Source: Gammaproteobacteria bacterium (GTDB taxonomy: Bacteria; Pseudomonadota; Gammaproteobacteria; Pseudomonadales; Cellvibrionaceae). From it: DNA of 64,000 nucleotides. The position numbers and the translations under genes are program-made. The notes under the pieces are model-generated. The model was not told the origin of the DNA. It saw nothing but the letters and a program-made list of their open reading frames with translations, and did no database searches. The DNA is taken from NCBI GenBank assembly GCA_004172865.1, contig SEBV01000010.1, positions 186,001-250,000 on the forward strand, read 5' to 3'. The stretch's first letter is position 1, and every line of letters begins with the position of its first letter. Positions 8,972-17,268 of this stretch are shown here, one piece after another.

Positions 8972-11677
8972 TTAATCTTTTTTATTTACATCCGCTGCTC
9001 TAATTTTTTTCAGTTCGGCTTCAACGGCAATATACAACTGCTTAATATTGATAACTAACAAGGTTGCTTCAGCCAAATTCCCGTCGCGACCTTTTATCTC
9101 CAATTCGCGACACAAATTGGTCAATTCAACGACGCCCAAATTCGATGAACTATTTTTCAAACTATGCGCTACCTTATAAAGATTTTTAGTATCTTGCTGC
9201 GCAAGCGCGAGATCCATATCGATAAGTAGTTTAGGGCTGGACTCAATATAGAGATCAATAACCCGAACTAACAAACCTGACTTTAAATTTTTTAATTGCG
9301 TTAGCACACTTTCGTCGATAGTGATCACGGGAGCGTTTGAATTATTTTTTTCTTCGGAATCCTGTTGCGGCAACCATTGCGATAAAATTTTATGAAGTTG
9401 CTCCAGAGCAAATGGCTTACTTAAATAATCGTCCATACCTTTTGCAAGACAATGTTCTCGGTCACCAATAATGGCATTGGCTGTTAATGCGATTATGGGC
9501 AGCTTCGTTTGTGTAACTGTCATTTCCTGTTCACGTATTTTTTGCGTAGCCTCAAAGCCATCCATAACCGGCATATGGCAATCCATTAACACTAAATCGA
9601 AAGATTCATCTGCTAAAAGTTGCATAGCTTCAACCCCGTTATTTGCAATTTTTGCTGGCAGGCCCATGCGCTGCAGCATCGCCATGGCAACTTCCTGATT
9701 GACTGGGTTATCTTCTGCCAATAAAACTTTTCCTTTCAACTTTGGTAGCCAGGTTTCTTTAGCAGTTTGTTCAAATGCAATTTTATGAGTTGCTTCGTTT
9801 ACTTTAAAATCACCAGAAATGATACTGCTGATAAGATTATGTAATTCAGATTGACGCACTGGTTTTAGCAGGTAAATTGTGTTGCTCGTAGAATCTGGCG
9901 CGCTCGCCATACCGGCTGAACTTAATACAACAATAGCTAAATTTTCCAAACGCGCATCTTTGTTAATGGCGGCGATTAATTCCCCACCATCCATATCTGG
10001 CATCATCCAATCCGTTAATAAAAGTTGAAAAGGTTGCGCAGTATTTGCGGCTTGCTGCAGTAATTCCAGAGCTTGTGGAGCTGACTCAGCCATCGTCGGT
10101 TGTGCGCCCCAGGAATTCAACCAATAGCCCAAAATCTCACGATTAGTTTGATTATCATCTACGACTAGAATACGAATATGTTCAAAACCTTTTACCAGCT
10201 GCAGATTACGAACATCATTAACTTTAGGTAGATTTAATGTGAAATGAAAATTCGAGCCCTCACCAAACTCACTGTTTAATAAAATTTCTCCCCCCATTAA
10301 TTTAATCAGTTGCTGGGAGATGGCGAGACCTAAACCTGTGCCGCCATATTTTCGTGTCATGGAAGTGTCGGCTTGTGTAAACGCCGTGAATAATTTTGTG
10401 CTTTGTTCTTCGGTGATGCCAATTCCACTGTCGCGCACCGAAAAATGTAAATTCACTTTATCGTCAGTTTCATTCAAAAGTTCAACTGCAAGCATGACTT
10501 CACCTTGCGCTGTAAATTTTATGGCGTTGCTCAATAAATTGGTGAGCACTTGCGCAAGACGCGCAGAATCGCCCTCCACTGAAATCGGAGGAATGGGCGT
10601 GCTGCATAAAAGCTCCAGTCCTTTTCCTTGCGCAATAGGTGCATAACGCTCGGCTAAATCCTCCAACAATCCATTTAATTGAAACGCACGCGGCTCGAGA
10701 TCCAAACGTCCCGCTTCAATTTTTGAAAAATCTAAAATATCGTTAATGATGGCAAGCAGGTCTTCACCTGAACTTCGTGCTACGCGTGCGAAGCGTTTTT
10801 GTTTTGCATCCAAAGGTCCGTCGATTAGCATATTGGTCATGCCTAAAATACCATTAAGCGGCGTGCGAATTTCATGGCTCATCACTGCTAGAAATTCACT
10901 TTTTGCACGGCTGGCTGCTTCCGCGCGATGAGTCTCTTCGCGCAACTCAAGCGTGCGATCTTCCACGCGCTGCTCAAGTAATTCTTGTTGTTTCCGCAGT
11001 TCACTATCTTGAATTTCGATGCGATCCAACATGGCGTTAAAGCGTTTCGTCAGCTGACCAACTTCATCGCGCACAGGATTATTTGCGGCGCGCATGCTGT
11101 AATCGCCCTGCTCGCCAACAGTTTTCGCCAGCTCGCTCAAATCACGCAGTGGCTGGGTTAAAATTCCGGTAAATTTATGGGCAAGCAGACCGGCTAACGC
11201 GAGCGCCATAACTACCGTAATTAGCGCGCAAATAATTTGCAGATGGAGTTGAGCACGCAACGAGGACAAATCGACATCCATAATCAACTGGCCAACGGTT
11301 TCATTTTTCCACACTACATCGGCAACAATTTGTTTATCGCTTTTGCCAGTATCAATAAAATTTTTATCGTTTTGTTTGCGATGATATTCAGCGAGAATTT
11401 GTTTGTTAGGCAGTACCAAACGTGCTGCTACCACGTCTGGGTCAACCTTCAAGACTTTGAGCGCTTCGTGGGCTTCTTTATCGTCGCCAAACATAATTGG
11501 TGAGGCGAGATTAAAAGCCGTGGCCTGCGCCAAAATCGTAAGCTGACTATTAATTTGTTTGTGGGCGGATTCGTACTGCTGCCAAATTCCGACCATGGCC
11601 GCGATCAGCACCGCCATGGACGACACAATCATGGTGAGATTGCTAATTTTGCGCGAAATAGTTGAGGTTTGAGGCAT
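8972..11677 (-). CDS. Hybrid sensor histidine kinase with CHASE8-like sensor, two receiver domains and HPt
   Basis: A 901-residue inner-membrane phosphorelay protein. Order: TM1 at about 13-32; a periplasmic region of about 115 residues whose ASPIMFGDDKEAHEALKVL stretch resembles CHASE8 sensors such as YfiN; TM2 at about 147-166; HAMP; a coiled coil; HisKA with H268 in SHEIRTPLNG; HATPase; receiver 1 (VVDDN, phospho-Asp in TDWMMPDMDG); receiver 2 (AEDNPVNQ, MDCHMPVMDG); and a C-terminal HPt with AHSLKNSS. All phosphorelay residues are present. Its start overlaps the stop of the upstream YfiR-like gene (TAATG), showing translational coupling. By analogy with YfiR-YfiN, the periplasmic partner may restrain this CHASE8 domain; that is inference. 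No output regulator gene is adjacent. Confidence 0.93.
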   Translation of the reverse strand: MPQTSTISRKISNLTMIVSSMAVLIAAMVGIWQQYESAHKQINSQLTILAQATAFNLASPIMFGDDKEAHEALKVLKVDPDVVAARLVLPNKQILAEYHRKQNDKNFIDTGKSDKQIVADVVWKNETVGQLIMDVDLSSLRAQLHLQIICALITVVMALALAGLLAHKFTGILTQPLRDLSELAKTVGEQGDYSMRAANNPVRDEVGQLTKRFNAMLDRIEIQDSELRKQQELLEQRVEDRTLELREETHRAEAASRAKSEFLAVMSHEIRTPLNGILGMTNMLIDGPLDAKQKRFARVARSSGEDLLAIINDILDFSKIEAGRLDLEPRAFQLNGLLEDLAERYAPIAQGKGLELLCSTPIPPISVEGDSARLAQVLTNLLSNAIKFTAQGEVMLAVELLNETDDKVNLHFSVRDSGIGITEEQSTKLFTAFTQADTSMTRKYGGTGLGLAISQQLIKLMGGEILLNSEFGEGSNFHFTLNLPKVNDVRNLQLVKGFEHIRILVVDDNQTNREILGYWLNSWGAQPTMAESAPQALELLQQAANTAQPFQLLLTDWMMPDMDGGELIAAINKDARLENLAIVVLSSAGMASAPDSTSNTIYLLKPVRQSELHNLISSIISGDFKVNEATHKIAFEQTAKETWLPKLKGKVLLAEDNPVNQEVAMAMLQRMGLPAKIANNGVEAMQLLADESFDLVLMDCHMPVMDGFEATQKIREQEMTVTQTKLPIIALTANAIIGDREHCLAKGMDDYLSKPFALEQLHKILSQWLPQQDSEEKNNSNAPVITIDESVLTQLKNLKSGLLVRVIDLYIESSPKLLIDMDLALAQQDTKNLYKVAHSLKNSSSNLGVVELTNLCRELEIKGRDGNLAEATLLVINIKQLYIAVEAELKKIRAADVNKKD

Positions 11678-12213
11678 TAGGAACCTCCCCCAGAATTATT
11701 TCTGGAAAGCTTCAAAAGCTGGCTGCTGATACTTACGCCTGCATGATTGGCGGCGGAGGTTGAAATAGAAAATTCAATGCGGCCATCCTCGCTGCGGATT
11801 AGCGCAATGCCTATGTCTATGTCGGTCGGTAAAGGGTCGTCTGCGACTACAAATACGCCGGTGGGCGGTGGGTGGGGAATTCTGAGCGCGGCGGCGTTTA
11901 GAGGGCGGTAAACCAACTGGCAGCTATTGATGTTCTGCTGAATTCCGGATTGGTCGTCTAGATAAAACACTTCAATCGCCTGCTTGGTGACGAAATTGCC
12001 ATCAACGATGTGGCGACTTACAGGTTGGCCGTTGAGCGGTTGCAAGGCTTCTTTAGCATCGCCATCCGCACCCAATGCGCATAAACGCAAAGATGCACTT
12101 GAGCCCTGATTTGGCCATTCAATAAACTTGATAAACTTATAGACAAACGCAACCCGTAGGGCAGCTTCGTTGGACGCTGCTTCAGCCATCGACAAGGGTA
12201 GAAGCCCCAGCAT
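11677..12213 (-). CDS. YfiR-like (DUF4154) periplasmic protein
   Basis: A secreted protein of the YfiR/DUF4154 family. In Pseudomonas, YfiR is a periplasmic repressor of the CHASE8-containing cyclase YfiN. Family features: ALRVAFVYKFIKFIEWP at the mature N-terminus, cysteines in RLCALGAD and NSCQLVYR, and VFVVADDP with a C-terminal GVSISSQLLKLS. From the first ATG the signal peptide lacks a positive n-region. Extending the frame to a CTG at 12237 adds LKRVILSC, giving a classical signal peptide, and GGAG lies 9 bases before the CTG; no ATG/GTG/TTG exists before the in-frame stop at 12243. I therefore think the true start is CTG 12237 but give the conservative ATG. The gene is coupled to the kinase gene by a one-base overlap. 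Confidence 0.88.
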   Translation of the reverse strand: MLGLLPLSMAEAASNEAALRVAFVYKFIKFIEWPNQGSSASLRLCALGADGDAKEALQPLNGQPVSRHIVDGNFVTKQAIEVFYLDDQSGIQQNINSCQLVYRPLNAAALRIPHPPPTGVFVVADDPLPTDIDIGIALIRSEDGRIEFSISTSAANHAGVSISSQLLKLSRNNSGGGS

Positions 12214-12460
12214 GCAACTTAATATTACCCGTTTCAGAAACTACTACTCCCAAGCTGGCAGCGTATACAGCGTGTAAATACACGCTTCCCTGTCTTAATA
12301 ATCTCAATGACACTTTTACACCCGTCGTCATTTGCTTAAAAAGCATAGACCAGTTTCATCCCTATTGTTATTACGCGGCCTAGCGTCGCACACAGTGCAA
12401 ACCAAAATCAGCTCGGCAGTGTTATTATGAGCGCCCGTTTCACTTCCCCGATGAATCAAA

Positions 12461-13312
12461 ATGCTGCTTTTTGTAGATAACCTCACCAATGTAGATTTCA
12501 GTTTTCTCGACCCCCAACGCGGGCTTTTGGGCGAGACTTATCTAGCTAATATCAAATTGCGCGGTGATTTGGATGAACAGGGAATGGTGTGCGACTTCGG
12601 TACGGTCAAAAAAATTGTGCGCAACTGGCTGGATTCAGAGCTTGATCATCGCCTCGCGGTGCCGGCCAAATCACCGAACATTCGTATTACTGATGACGGT
12701 GAATTTCTGGATATTCATTGGCGGTTTGGAACAGCCAATCAATTTCTTCATACACGCTCGCCGCGCGATGCTATTGCCTTGGTCGACGCCGAAATACTCA
12801 CGCCAGAATCCGTTGCGCAATGGTGCATTAGCCAATTAAAACGTTTATTTCCTGATAGTGTTGCGCAGCTTGAATTGCACTTCACCAAAGAAGAAACGCC
12901 CGGCTCTTATTACCACTACAGCCATGGTCTGAAAAAACATTTAGGCAATTGCCAACGCATCGCTCACGGCCACCGCTCGCGAATTGATATTTGGGAGAAT
13001 GGCGAAAAATCTGCAGAACTCGAAGAACTTTGGGCAAAACGCTGGACAGATATTTATATTGGAACTCGTGCGGACATTAAAGCTGAGCCAGTTCACAACG
13101 ACGCTCCCTATTTTCAATTTGCTTATGTATCGCAACAGGGGCCATTTGAATTAACCATCCCGAAAAGCTGTTGTTATCTAATTGATACTGATAGTACCGT
13201 GGAATTAATTGCCCAGCATTTTGCACAAGCTACCAAAGCTGAACGACCACAATCTACTATTCGCGTAAAAGCTTTTGAAGGTATTCACAAGGGCGCAATT
13301 GCAGAACTATAA
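12461..13312 (+). CDS. 6-pyruvoyl-tetrahydropterin synthase/QueD-like protein with rearranged motif order
   Basis: A 283-residue protein related to 6-carboxytetrahydropterin synthase (QueD, queuosine pathway). Ordinary QueD is about 120 residues and places its zinc-binding H/HxH motif before the GMVxDF...LDH segment. Here the order is reversed: GMVCDFGTVKKIV and LDHRL fall at about residues 41-65, while a zinc-type set (H155, and C164-H169-H171 in GNCQRIAHGH) lies in the second half. Similar long proteins occur in Vibrio and Shewanella as far as I recall, so the form is not unique, but its substrate is uncertain. It is divergent from the YfiR gene and is followed 31 bases later by the CvpA fusion gene. 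The fold family is clear, the reaction is not. Confidence 0.75.
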   Translation: MLLFVDNLTNVDFSFLDPQRGLLGETYLANIKLRGDLDEQGMVCDFGTVKKIVRNWLDSELDHRLAVPAKSPNIRITDDGEFLDIHWRFGTANQFLHTRSPRDAIALVDAEILTPESVAQWCISQLKRLFPDSVAQLELHFTKEETPGSYYHYSHGLKKHLGNCQRIAHGHRSRIDIWENGEKSAELEELWAKRWTDIYIGTRADIKAEPVHNDAPYFQFAYVSQQGPFELTIPKSCCYLIDTDSTVELIAQHFAQATKAERPQSTIRVKAFEGIHKGAIAEL

Positions 13313-13343
13313 AAAATATTATTAGATAAAAAGGAAAAAGCGC

Positions 13344-14576
13344 ATGAGCATAACGACTATCGTTTTTATTGTTATCTTATTATTTTTTACCTGGCGCGGT
13401 TATCAAAAAGGATTTATTGGCGCCATCTCGCGAATTTTAAGTTTTGTTATCGCCTACCCCGCCGCAATTTTTTTCACCAAACCTTTTGCTGCTTTCTTGC
13501 GTGGGTTTATCGCAATCGACGGTTTACTGTTATTTTTGATTGCTGGCTGCACCATTTTCTTTGTTGTCAGCCTCGCGGTGACTTTGCTATTAAATGCCAT
13601 CTCGGATTTGGTTCCACGCAGTCAGCTTACCGAAACCAGTTCAAAAATTGGGGGCGCAGCTTTTGGGCTTGTTATTGGAAGCGTGTTTGGCTTAATCGCG
13701 GTATACGTGATTGATATTTTTATCAAACCAAAAACCGTTTTAATTGCCACACAAGAATCGCGATCAGCAAAACAAAATACTAATGAAGAAGCCGAGAGCA
13801 TAAAAAAATATGTGGTAGCTGAAGATGCTCCGATTAAAGGCACTTTTATAGATGTTACCGCAAAAAAATTGGTCAGTGCTGCTGCATCAACTGCTGTAGG
13901 TATCGCAACCGATGACAAAACCGCGTCGCAAATCACCAAAACAATTACACAAGATCCACAAGTCATGCTGACCCATGTGCAAAACATGACGAATGATGGC
14001 GAATTTAAAGAACTGCTGAATAAACCGGATTTTCAGGCGCAGCTTAACCGCGGTAATACTGACGAACTTATGCGCAATAAAGACTTTCAAAAAATTATTC
14101 AGAACCCGGACATGCAAGCAATCATAGCATCGAGCGGAGATGGGAATGGAAGCGAAATCGAAAATGAAGCGGATGAAAAAGCTGCAGCAGAAAAAATGGT
14201 CCAGGCTTGGCAAAAAGTATCGACGTTAAAAAATGATCCACGCGTGATTGCAATTGTGAGCGACGAAGCTTTTCAAGCGCAACTGAATTCGCCGAACAAA
14301 CTACCGCTGTTGATGAACCCAAAGCTGCGTGAATTATCTGAAATTATTTTTAGTAAAGATGCACGAACTGTAACGTCCGAATCTTTTGAGACCGCTGACA
14401 CCAAAAAATCAAATGTGCATTACACGGTTGAAGATATTACTCACGGCAACAAACGTGTAACTGAAAGCGGGAATTCATCATCACAAGCAGAACAAGTGGA
14501 AGAAAAACTTTACCGCTGGACCGATGAAAACGGCAAAGTCCATTATTCTGATAAATCAATTAAAGCTAAACCCTAA
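13344..14576 (+). CDS. CvpA-like membrane protein fused to a C-terminal DUF4124 domain
   Basis: A 410-residue protein with three visible parts. Residues 1-125 are a CvpA-type membrane domain (four hydrophobic segments; WRGYQKGFIGAISRIL). Residues 130-370 are hydrophilic and contain two related segments beginning with the same FQAQLN at residues 230 and 310, each followed by a short helix with LM.N (NTDELMRNKDF; NKLPLLMNPKL). Residues 389-405 (LYRWTDENGKVHYSDKS) are the signature of DUF4124, usually a periplasmic module. CvpA family members are linked to colicin V export and envelope homeostasis, without a known reaction. A plausible operon with the preceding QueD-like gene. It converges on lpxL with only 6 bases between stops. 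Confidence 0.8.
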   Translation: MSITTIVFIVILLFFTWRGYQKGFIGAISRILSFVIAYPAAIFFTKPFAAFLRGFIAIDGLLLFLIAGCTIFFVVSLAVTLLLNAISDLVPRSQLTETSSKIGGAAFGLVIGSVFGLIAVYVIDIFIKPKTVLIATQESRSAKQNTNEEAESIKKYVVAEDAPIKGTFIDVTAKKLVSAAASTAVGIATDDKTASQITKTITQDPQVMLTHVQNMTNDGEFKELLNKPDFQAQLNRGNTDELMRNKDFQKIIQNPDMQAIIASSGDGNGSEIENEADEKAAAEKMVQAWQKVSTLKNDPRVIAIVSDEAFQAQLNSPNKLPLLMNPKLRELSEIIFSKDARTVTSESFETADTKKSNVHYTVEDITHGNKRVTESGNSSSQAEQVEEKLYRWTDENGKVHYSDKSIKAKP

Positions 14577-14582
14577 CGTCTA

Positions 14583-15509
14583 TCAATAAAGCTTAGGCTC
14601 GCCTGCAGGTCTGGTTCGAAAGCGCGGTTGTGCCCAAAAATATTGTCCGGGAATTTTACTAATTTCATCTTCCATAAATTTACTTACGCGCAATGCATCT
14701 TCGTAGTCATCACCTGTTGGATAATTTTCAAAAGGTGGATGAATCACTAATTCATATCCCTTCGCATTCGGAAGACGTTTTTGTGTAAAAGGAATAATTT
14801 GCGCTCGACCTAAACGCGCGAATTGTGCCGTGGCCGTAACCGTTGCAGTTTGCACACCGAAAAAAGGCACGAATATACTGAGTTTTTCACCGAGGTCGCG
14901 ATCCGGCGCATACCAAATCATTCGGCCCTGACGTAAACGGCTAATCATTGCGCGCACATTGTCGCGACTAAACGCGGTGCCACCAGGCGCGTAAGCTTCG
15001 CGACGAACTTTCTGCATAAAATCATAAACTGGATTTTTATGTGGGCTATACATGCCATCATAATTTACATATTGCCCAAGCATGGCACTGCCAATATCCA
15101 GCGTGGTGAAATGCATACTGAGCAATAGCGCGCCCTCACCTTTTGCAAGCGCCGCTTCAACGTGTTCAACACCAGTAATGGTAAATAAACGGCGCAGACG
15201 CCACTTCGGCCAGAACCAGGCGATACCTGTTTCAAAAATTGCCATAGCGGTTGAATACAATGTTTCTTGCAGAATAGCATCGCGTTCAGCTTCACTCAAA
15301 TCTGGAAAACATAAACGGATATTGGTTTGCGCCTGATTAAAACGTTTTTTATTTCGTCTTAAATAAGGAATTAATAAATGCGGTAAATAATATTGAATGC
15401 GGTATGGCAATTGCGACAACAAAAACCAAATAGCCACACCAAACCAGGCGAGCCAATAGCGCGGCGCGAGTAATGCACGAGTAAAAACAGGTGGTTGCAT
15501 AATAATCAC
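14583..15509 (-). CDS. lpxL: Lipid A biosynthesis acyltransferase LpxL/HtrB
   Basis: Adds a secondary acyl chain (lauroyl in E. coli) to Kdo2-lipid IVA on the inner face of the cytoplasmic membrane. The 308-residue protein has one N-terminal membrane anchor (residues about 20-45), the HX4D catalytic motif as H133...D138 in SMHFTTLDIG, the WYAPDRDLGE segment, and the C-terminal YFWAQPRFRTRPAGEPKLY typical of LpxL rather than LpxM. The acyl-chain preference cannot be read from sequence. MucD lies about 170 bases upstream on the same strand, separated by a terminator. Confidence 0.92.
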   Translation of the reverse strand: MIIMQPPVFTRALLAPRYWLAWFGVAIWFLLSQLPYRIQYYLPHLLIPYLRRNKKRFNQAQTNIRLCFPDLSEAERDAILQETLYSTAMAIFETGIAWFWPKWRLRRLFTITGVEHVEAALAKGEGALLLSMHFTTLDIGSAMLGQYVNYDGMYSPHKNPVYDFMQKVRREAYAPGGTAFSRDNVRAMISRLRQGRMIWYAPDRDLGEKLSIFVPFFGVQTATVTATAQFARLGRAQIIPFTQKRLPNAKGYELVIHPPFENYPTGDDYEDALRVSKFMEDEISKIPGQYFWAQPRFRTRPAGEPKLY

Positions 15510-15627
15510 ATCAACGTAATAAGTTGGCTATTGTAACCTCATAGCTTAACAGATGCTTATAAGGATGTTTAATGTCGCCATATACCTGCAATTTTTGGAA
15601 AAATATTTAGCAAGCGCACTAAATAAA

Positions 15628-15660
15628 AAAGCCAGAGTATTAGCTCTGGCTTTGGGTTCT
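15628..15660 (-). terminator. Intrinsic terminator of the MucD/DegQ protease gene
   Basis: AAAGCCAGAG and CTCTGGCTTT form a 10-bp stem with a 6-base loop, followed on the minus strand by a T-run (TTTTTTATTT), 22 bases past the protease stop codon. Confidence 0.88.
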
Positions 15661-15681
15661 TAAAACACCATCAATTCAGGA

Positions 15682-17076
15682 TTATTTGATGATAATCGAG
15701 CGGAATACCGGCGTTCCATTGCGAACAAAACGAATTGCTTTCGCGGTGTTTTTCGGCAAGCCGGTAACAACTTTGCCGTAACTCGCTACCGAATCCAAAT
15801 CCACAAAATCAAGCTGGGTAATAATATCGCCGCGCTGCAAACCTGCACGCTGCGCTGCGCTATCCGGCTCTATGGTTAAAACCTGAACACCTTTTTCTTT
15901 GCCACCGCTGTCCACAGGTGCAACGGTCAAACCTAAACTATCGGTCTTGGTGGTTTTGGATTCATTGGCTGGAGTAGGCGTAGAAGTCGCACCGGATTCA
16001 TCTTTTAATTTCTCTAATACACCAGTCAAAGTTTCGCGTTTGCCTTTACGAATAACATCAAAAGTCACTTTAGTTCCCGGCGCTAATTGACCCACGATAC
16101 GCGGTAAATCGGCCTGACTGTGAACATCGTGATCGTTAAATTTCACGATTAAATCGCCCACTTTTACGCCCGCTTTTTCTGCAGGGCCTTTCGGGTAAAC
16201 TTCAGACACTATCGCACCTTGTGCTTTATCCAAACCGTAAGCACTCGCTAAATCTTTATCGACATTGCCAATCACAACGCCCAACCAACCGCGCTCAACG
16301 CGACCTTTATCTTTTAATTGGCTCACAACATCTAACGCCACTGATGATGGAATTGCGAAAGACAAACCTACCGAACCGCCGGATGGAGAATAAATTTGCG
16401 AGTTAATACCAACAACTTCGCCATCCATATTAAATAAAGGGCCGCCGGAATTACCGGGGTTAATCGCAACGTCTGTTTGAATAAATTGCACGTAATTATG
16501 TTCAGAGGGAATGTTGCGGCCAATCGCACTGACGATGCCTGCACTCGCAGAATAATCCAAACCAAAGGGTGAACCGATTGCGACTACCCATTGGCCTACT
16601 TTAAGTTTTTCATTTTTTGCCAAGCTAAGTTGCGGCAAATTTTTTGCGTCGATTTTTAATAAAGCGATATCGGTACGTTCATCCGTACCAATTAACTTCG
16701 CTTCAAATTCACGATCATCATTGAGGATAATTTTTATTTCATCTGCCTCGCTAACAACGTGATTGTTAGTAAGTACATAACCATCGCTGGAGATAATAAA
16801 ACCCGAACCTAAAGAGCCATGTTCACGTTGCGGATTTTGGCGCTGCTCAAGCAAATCGCGGAAAATTTCCGGAATATCCTGCAATTGCTCATTGGGAGAT
16901 TGTCGAAGTTGGCGTGTCTGGCGCGCTTTAGTGACGGCAGTAATTTTAACAACGGCGGGCGATGCTTTCTCAATTAAATCGCTAAAGTCGGGAAGTTGCG
17001 CCGCTTCAACCGACGTTACTACAAGGCTAACTGACAATAAAATTAAACCAAATGTACGTAAAACCAATCGCTTCAT
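15682..17076 (-). CDS. mucD: Periplasmic serine endoprotease, DegQ/MucD family
   Basis: An HtrA-type protease that degrades misfolded envelope proteins. The start at 17076 (MKRLVLRTFG) is chosen because AGAGGTC precedes it and a clean signal peptide ending TSVEAA follows; an upstream ATG at 17151 adds 25 unlikely residues. The catalytic triad is H106 (LTNNHVV), D136 (DERTDIALL) and S210 (NPGNSGGP). Two PDZ domains follow (GWLGVVIGNVDKD... and GLTVAPVDSGGKEKGV...), separated by a Thr/Pro-rich linker. At 464 residues it has the usual family length. It is not in an algU/rseA/rseB operon here, so the MucD name is by similarity only; DegP-like chaperone activity is equally possible. Confidence 0.9.
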   Translation of the reverse strand: MKRLVLRTFGLILLSVSLVVTSVEAAQLPDFSDLIEKASPAVVKITAVTKARQTRQLRQSPNEQLQDIPEIFRDLLEQRQNPQREHGSLGSGFIISSDGYVLTNNHVVSEADEIKIILNDDREFEAKLIGTDERTDIALLKIDAKNLPQLSLAKNEKLKVGQWVVAIGSPFGLDYSASAGIVSAIGRNIPSEHNYVQFIQTDVAINPGNSGGPLFNMDGEVVGINSQIYSPSGGSVGLSFAIPSSVALDVVSQLKDKGRVERGWLGVVIGNVDKDLASAYGLDKAQGAIVSEVYPKGPAEKAGVKVGDLIVKFNDHDVHSQADLPRIVGQLAPGTKVTFDVIRKGKRETLTGVLEKLKDESGATSTPTPANESKTTKTDSLGLTVAPVDSGGKEKGVQVLTIEPDSAAQRAGLQRGDIITQLDFVDLDSVASYGKVVTGLPKNTAKAIRFVRNGTPVFRSIIIK

Positions 17077-17268
17077 AATGACCTCTATTGAGATAAATCC
17101 TATGCCACAGAATGATTCAATTGAGAGACTGCGGCTCGTGTCATAGGACACAGGCGATTAGAAAAAATTCCGCAAGGGTATTAAATTTTAGAATTGAGGA
17201 TTCGTATTTGGGGCAAAACCCATACGTTTCCGAAGGAGTTTTTAATTACGATGAACAGACTCTGAATA

